The notes beneath the pieces are model-generated. The model ran no database searches, had not been told where the DNA came from, and saw only the letters and a program-made list of their open reading frames with translations. This document shows, piece after piece, positions 30,415 to 34,702 of a stretch of 34,702 nucleotides of DNA (position 1 is the first letter of the stretch; the number at the start of each line of letters is the position of its first letter). This stretch comes from Flavobacteriales bacterium TMED96 (lineage in GTDB: Bacteria > Bacteroidota > Bacteroidia > Flavobacteriales > Flavobacteriaceae). The DNA lies in assembly GCA_002171475.2 (NCBI GenBank), contig NHEX02000023.1, positions 1 through 34,702 of the forward strand, read 5' to 3'. The position numbers and the translations under genes are program-made.

Positions 30415-31914
30415 ATGAAATGTATCACGGAGACACAATATGATCAATTGTGTAAGACATGTGACAATATTATTAATAATAAACCTAGTTCATTTGCGAG
30501 AAATGCAAACTCTTTTTTACATGTAATTAGAGAGCATCCAATATTTTTAAATACATATAAACCAATTTTTTATAATAATTTTAGATTTTATTTCTTCATT
30601 CTCACTCAACTTTTTAAAAGTTTCATAGTAGGGTTTTTAAAGTTTTTCGATGCTATTTACAGAATTTATTTCTTAAAAGATATTATAAATAGTGACAAGA
30701 CGGACTACCAGAATATATTTATAACTCACTTTTTAAACGATAAATTCCTTAAACATAAAAATGATTTTTATTTTCATGAATTACCAAAAAAATTTATTAA
30801 TTCTCAAAAATCTAGTTTAAAGTTATATATAAATTTCACAAATTTAAGTTCGAGTGATGCCGAAAAAAAATGGCTCAACAATGAAGTAACTTCAATACTA
30901 ATACCAAAATACCTTTCTATTTATTTAGAATTGAAACTTAGGTTTCTAATGTTTAGAGAGGCCATATCAATTTTAAAAATTAAATCTTTCTCATCCTTTG
31001 ATATGAGAGTTAAAATTTATGCGGCTGTTGCATCATTATTTTCTAGTTCACACAACAATTATAGATTAGCTTTTATTGTTCGAAGTTTTGTCAAAAAAAA
31101 TACTAACGCCAGTATTTTCACAACATATGAGGGACATCCTTGGGAGAGATTAATATTTGGCATGGTCAGAAAAATTAATTCAAAAATTAATTGTATAGGC
31201 TACCAACATGCAATTATTTTCAGAAAACAACATTCAATTAGGAGAAAATTATCAAATATTTTTGAGCCCAATTATATTATGTGTTCTGGGGAACATGGTT
31301 TTAAGGAATTAAATAAGATTAATTATCTACCTCCTAGACGTTTATTTATATTTGGGAGTAATAGAAGAAACTATAAAAAATTGAGTAGTTTGGCAGTCCA
31401 ATCCAAAAAGAGGGACACTTTTTTGTTGCTTCCAGAAGGTGATTTAGTTGAGTGCATTCCAATGGCAAATTTCGCTCTTAATTTAGCCTTAAAATTTCCT
31501 AAATTTAAATTTATAATTAGATTTCATCCGGTAACGAAAGTAAAAAAAGTAATTAGAAAGTATCCTCAAATATTGCAAGAGTTACCTAATATTGAAATAT
31601 CAAACTCATCATTCGAGGAAGATTTATTAAGATCGCATTATGCCATATACCGGGGATCAACAACTATAATAAAAGCGGTCGAGTACGGATTGATTCCTCT
31701 TTATTATAAAAGACCAAATGAGATTTCAATCGATCCACTTTTTGAAATTCAAAGCCAAAAAATCAATATATCTAACCCAGAAGATATACAAATTTTAGAT
31801 AAAATTTCTGAGAAAGAACATGTTTACAATCAGTCAAAACTAATTGAGTATGTCCAACATTTTTTTAGTCCAATCAATTATGATGTGGTTTTAAAATTAA
31901 AAGATAATCAATGA
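30415..31914 (+). CDS. Putative GT-B-like surface-carbohydrate glycosyltransferase
   Basis: TTYEGHPWERLIFGMVRK, CIGYQHAIIFRKQHSI, ILLPEGD-like strand, FIIRFHPVT, AIYRGSTTIIKAVEYGLIPLYY; adjacent to kdsB-like. Confidence 0.6.
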   Translation: MKCITETQYDQLCKTCDNIINNKPSSFARNANSFLHVIREHPIFLNTYKPIFYNNFRFYFFILTQLFKSFIVGFLKFFDAIYRIYFLKDIINSDKTDYQNIFITHFLNDKFLKHKNDFYFHELPKKFINSQKSSLKLYINFTNLSSSDAEKKWLNNEVTSILIPKYLSIYLELKLRFLMFREAISILKIKSFSSFDMRVKIYAAVASLFSSSHNNYRLAFIVRSFVKKNTNASIFTTYEGHPWERLIFGMVRKINSKINCIGYQHAIIFRKQHSIRRKLSNIFEPNYIMCSGEHGFKELNKINYLPPRRLFIFGSNRRNYKKLSSLAVQSKKRDTFLLLPEGDLVECIPMANFALNLALKFPKFKFIIRFHPVTKVKKVIRKYPQILQELPNIEISNSSFEEDLLRSHYAIYRGSTTIIKAVEYGLIPLYYKRPNEISIDPLFEIQSQKINISNPEDIQILDKISEKEHVYNQSKLIEYVQHFFSPINYDVVLKLKDNQ

Positions 31915-32813
31915 CTTTTTCAATAGTAATACCTACTAAAAACAGACCTAAAGAATTACTTAGATTATTTATAGCTATAATTAATCAGACAAGACCACCA
32001 GACCAGGTTATCATAGTTGATCAAAGTAATCCAAAAAATGTAATAAAAAAAACAATTATTTCTAAAGCAAGTAAAGTCAATTTGGAGTTAAATTATTTAC
32101 ATAACGAAAAAATAAATGGATTGGTACAGGCAAAGGACTATTCAATTTCATATAATCAGTGTGATTATATTTCTTTTTTCGATGATGATATTTTAATTGA
32201 AAAAGACTACTTTTTATTTATTGAAAGAGCTTTTAAATCCTTTCCAGGAATGATTGGAGCGAACGGAGTTATAACAAATATGCCTAAGAAAAATGGTTTT
32301 AAAAGCTTCATATTTAAATTAACTCATTTTGGAATTTTTAAAGATAACCGTCCAAAAACAATTAGATCTTTAAATTTAGATAGTGATAATCCAAAAAACG
32401 TAAATGTGTTAAGTGGTGGATTATCTACATGGAAGAAACAAGTATTTGAAAAAGTGAATTTCGACACAAAAAATAAATTTCACTCATATGAAGATATTGA
32501 ATTTTCAATCCGAGTAGAAAAGATTTTTCCTGGTGCTATGTTTATTATACCTAAAGCTAGACTTAGCCACCATCACGCCTCTTTAAATAGACAATCATTG
32601 TTGTTAAGAACTCAAAATGATGTAATTGAAGTTTGGATGTTATTTAAAAAAAATAAAAACTTTAATCTTTTAGGCCTTGACTTCCTTATTTTGATTTTGG
32701 GACTTTTTTTCAACTCAATTTTTTTAAATTTTAGATACAGAAATTTAAAATTTATTAAAAAATTTTTTTCGGGTTTTATTTTAGGTTTAAATAAGAATAT
32801 TATTAGAAAATGA
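31911..32813 (+). CDS. Glycosyltransferase family 2
   Basis: FSIVIPTKNRPKELLRLFIAIINQTRPPDQVIIVDQS...ISFFDDDILIEKDY...YEDIEFSIR. Confidence 0.92.
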   Translation: MTFSIVIPTKNRPKELLRLFIAIINQTRPPDQVIIVDQSNPKNVIKKTIISKASKVNLELNYLHNEKINGLVQAKDYSISYNQCDYISFFDDDILIEKDYFLFIERAFKSFPGMIGANGVITNMPKKNGFKSFIFKLTHFGIFKDNRPKTIRSLNLDSDNPKNVNVLSGGLSTWKKQVFEKVNFDTKNKFHSYEDIEFSIRVEKIFPGAMFIIPKARLSHHHASLNRQSLLLRTQNDVIEVWMLFKKNKNFNLLGLDFLILILGLFFNSIFLNFRYRNLKFIKKFFSGFILGLNKNIIRK

Positions 32814-34057
32814 AAATCGATATTGGAATTTTAGGAATGGGTTATGTTGGCCTTCCATTGGCAATTGTAATGGCAGAAAAATACAAAGTTATTGGATTTG
32901 ATGTTGATAGAAACAGAATTTCTTCTTTAAAAATGGGAATCGACAAGAAAAAAGATGTCACATCCAAAAAAATCATAAAAACAGATTTAACTTATTCAAA
33001 TAAACCAGAATCTTTAAAAAATTGTAACATTTATATAGTTACAGTTCCTACACCTATAAAAAATAATAAACTTCCAGACTTTACATTTTTAAAAAATGCA
33101 TCTAAGATTATTTCAAAATATCTCAAAATAGGGGATATCGTTATTTATGAGTCAACTGTTTATCCTGGAGCTACTGAAGAAATTTGTATTCCAATTTTAG
33201 AAATTTCATCGCTAAAAATAAACAAAGACTTTTACGTTGGGTATAGCCCAGAAAGAATTAATGTTGGAGATCAAGTCAATACTCTTAAAACAATTCCTAA
33301 AATTGTATCAGCATCAAACAAATATTCTCTTAAAAAAATAAAAAAGCTATACGAATCTATTATAGATGCTGAGGTACATCCCGTATCATCTATAAAAATA
33401 GCAGAGTCTGCTAAAGTTATTGAGAATGTTCAGAGAGATGTCAATATTGCATTTGTAAATGAATTAGCAATGATGTTTAAATCTTTCAAAATTGATATAC
33501 ATGAAGTCCTTAATGCAGCTTGTACTAAATGGAATTTTTTAAATTTTAGGCCCGGTCTTGTTGGAGGACACTGCATAGGAATTGATCCATATTACCTAGC
33601 CCATAAATCAATATCTATGGGGTATAAACCTGAAATATTATTTTCTGCAAGAAAAATAAATGAAGAAATACCCAATTTCGTTCTTAAAGACTTAAAACAA
33701 AAATTGTCTTTTCATAAAATTAAAACCTCTAAAGCAAAAGTTTTATTTTTAGGTATAACATTCAAAGAAAACACATCCGATATTCGAAATTCTAAGGCAT
33801 TGTCTTTAGCACTGGGATTAAAAAAAACTTGCAAAAACATCTTAATATGTGACCCATACTTAAAGGGTGAGGACCTTAATCTAGAATTTGAGTTTACATC
33901 AAATTTACCTGAAGAGCAAAAATTTGATGTATTGGTTTTGGCAGTTGCACACTCCTTATTTTTAAAAATAAAGCCGTTAACTCTTTTGTCAAAAGTTGGG
34001 TTTGTTTACGATATAAAAGCAGTTTTTGAACCACACGAAAAAATTTACCGATTATGA
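32810..34057 (+). CDS. Nucleotide-sugar dehydrogenase (UDP-HexNAc 6-dehydrogenase, TviB/WbpA/WecC-like)
   Basis: IGILGMGYVGLPLAIVMAEKYKVIGFDVD, VTVPTPI, YESTVYPGATEE, YSPERINVGD, RPGLVGGHCIGIDPYYLAHKS, LGITFKENTSDIRNSK. Confidence 0.93.
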   Translation: MKIDIGILGMGYVGLPLAIVMAEKYKVIGFDVDRNRISSLKMGIDKKKDVTSKKIIKTDLTYSNKPESLKNCNIYIVTVPTPIKNNKLPDFTFLKNASKIISKYLKIGDIVIYESTVYPGATEEICIPILEISSLKINKDFYVGYSPERINVGDQVNTLKTIPKIVSASNKYSLKKIKKLYESIIDAEVHPVSSIKIAESAKVIENVQRDVNIAFVNELAMMFKSFKIDIHEVLNAACTKWNFLNFRPGLVGGHCIGIDPYYLAHKSISMGYKPEILFSARKINEEIPNFVLKDLKQKLSFHKIKTSKAKVLFLGITFKENTSDIRNSKALSLALGLKKTCKNILICDPYLKGEDLNLEFEFTSNLPEEQKFDVLVLAVAHSLFLKIKPLTLLSKVGFVYDIKAVFEPHEKIYRL

Positions 34058-34702
34058 ATCTAAGTTTTTATGATAAAAACCCTTCCATGCATTTAATAAA
34101 GAAGCTTCATTAAAATTTTTTTCAACATATTTTCTTCCATTATCTCCCATTTTTTTCATTATTGATGGATTTAATAAAGCATACTCCAGTTTATTCTTTA
34201 TTTTAGTGATATTTCCAGCTGGATGTTTCATACCAGTCAAACCATCAATAACAGTTTCATTTAGTCCGTATATGTTGCTACAAATTATTGGTATTTTAAG
34301 AGAAGACGCTTCAATTATTGAAATTCCAAATCCCTCTCTGTAACTTGGTAAACAGAAAGTATCACACGCTTGCATTAATTTTTCTGGAAACTTTTCGTGC
34401 TCAATAAAAAATATCTTATTGGAATAAGAATTAAATTTTTCTTTAATTTTCTCCTCATCATCACCAACTAAATAAAGCGAGCAATTATTTATACTTTGAT
34501 CAAGTAGAGAAAAAGCCCTAATTAAATCAATAACACCTTTGTCTTTATTCAATCTCCCAAGAAACATAAATACCCATTCCTCATTTGGGATTTTTAATTT
34601 TTTTCTTTGTTTTTTTCGTTCGACAATCGATGGACTAAAACGTTTTGTTGAAATTCCGGCTATAGATCCGTTCCCTAATATTTCTCCTTTGTTTACAGCT
34701 AT
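34052..34702 (-). CDS. Glycosyltransferase family 4 (GT1-type), 5' end beyond window
   Basis: Reverse frame stays open to the window edge: VNKGEILGNGSIAGISTKRFSPSIVERKKQRKKLKIPNEEWVFMFLGRLNKDKGVIDLIRAFSLL...FCLPSYREGFGISIIEASSLKIPIICSN. Confidence 0.92.
   Translation of the reverse strand: MAVNKGEILGNGSIAGISTKRFSPSIVERKKQRKKLKIPNEEWVFMFLGRLNKDKGVIDLIRAFSLLDQSINNCSLYLVGDDEEKIKEKFNSYSNKIFFIEHEKFPEKLMQACDTFCLPSYREGFGISIIEASSLKIPIICSNIYGLNETVIDGLTGMKHPAGNITKIKNKLEYALLNPSIMKKMGDNGRKYVEKNFNEASLLNAWKGFYHKNLDS

Noticed and set aside
34052-34057. 6-bp tail-to-tail overlap between the dehydrogenase and GT4 genes as a regulatory feature
   Set aside because: Convergent stop-codon overlap is common in compact genomes; no hairpin recognised

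Overview
Low-GC window (probably a marine Bacteroidota/Flavobacteriia-like genome: TTG-N17/18-TAnnTTTG promoters, A-rich leaders) holding a large surface-glycan biosynthesis locus, almost entirely on the + strand. A promoter-driven surface lipoprotein ending in a clear terminator is followed by an O-antigen ligase/polymerase-like protein, a UDP-glucose dehydrogenase and a winged-helix regulator. Next comes a pseudaminic-acid-type nonulosonate pathway: pseB, an SDR reductase-pseC fusion, two GNAT/FemAB-like proteins, a divergent DegT-like aminotransferase, an aldo/keto reductase, pseF, a class III aminotransferase, pseI and pseG. Tailoring genes follow (ATP-grasp, amidohydrolase, methyltransferase, RraA-like, PhyH-like), then a Wzx flippase and a PFTS-motif protein. 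A second, Kdo-like ulosonate cassette comes after that (kdsA-like, an orphan KdsD-type CBS pair, HpcH/HpaI aldolase, two SDRs, kdsB-like), with glycosyltransferases, a second UDP-sugar dehydrogenase and a convergent GT4 running off the right edge. Most notable: (1) the Kdo-like cassette predicts an undescribed CMP-activated 3-deoxy-ulosonate; (2) a reductase-PseC fusion; (3) an in-frame G10 tract in pseG that looks like a phase-variation switch; (4) relics of a second cytidylyltransferase/NeuB pair wedged before pseI; (5) poly-A-associated frameshifts in ugd, a methyltransferase and an aminotransferase-like fragment, plus a nonsense codon in pseB. Item 5 is either biology (slippage, contingency, decay) or sequencing error; raw reads are needed to decide.
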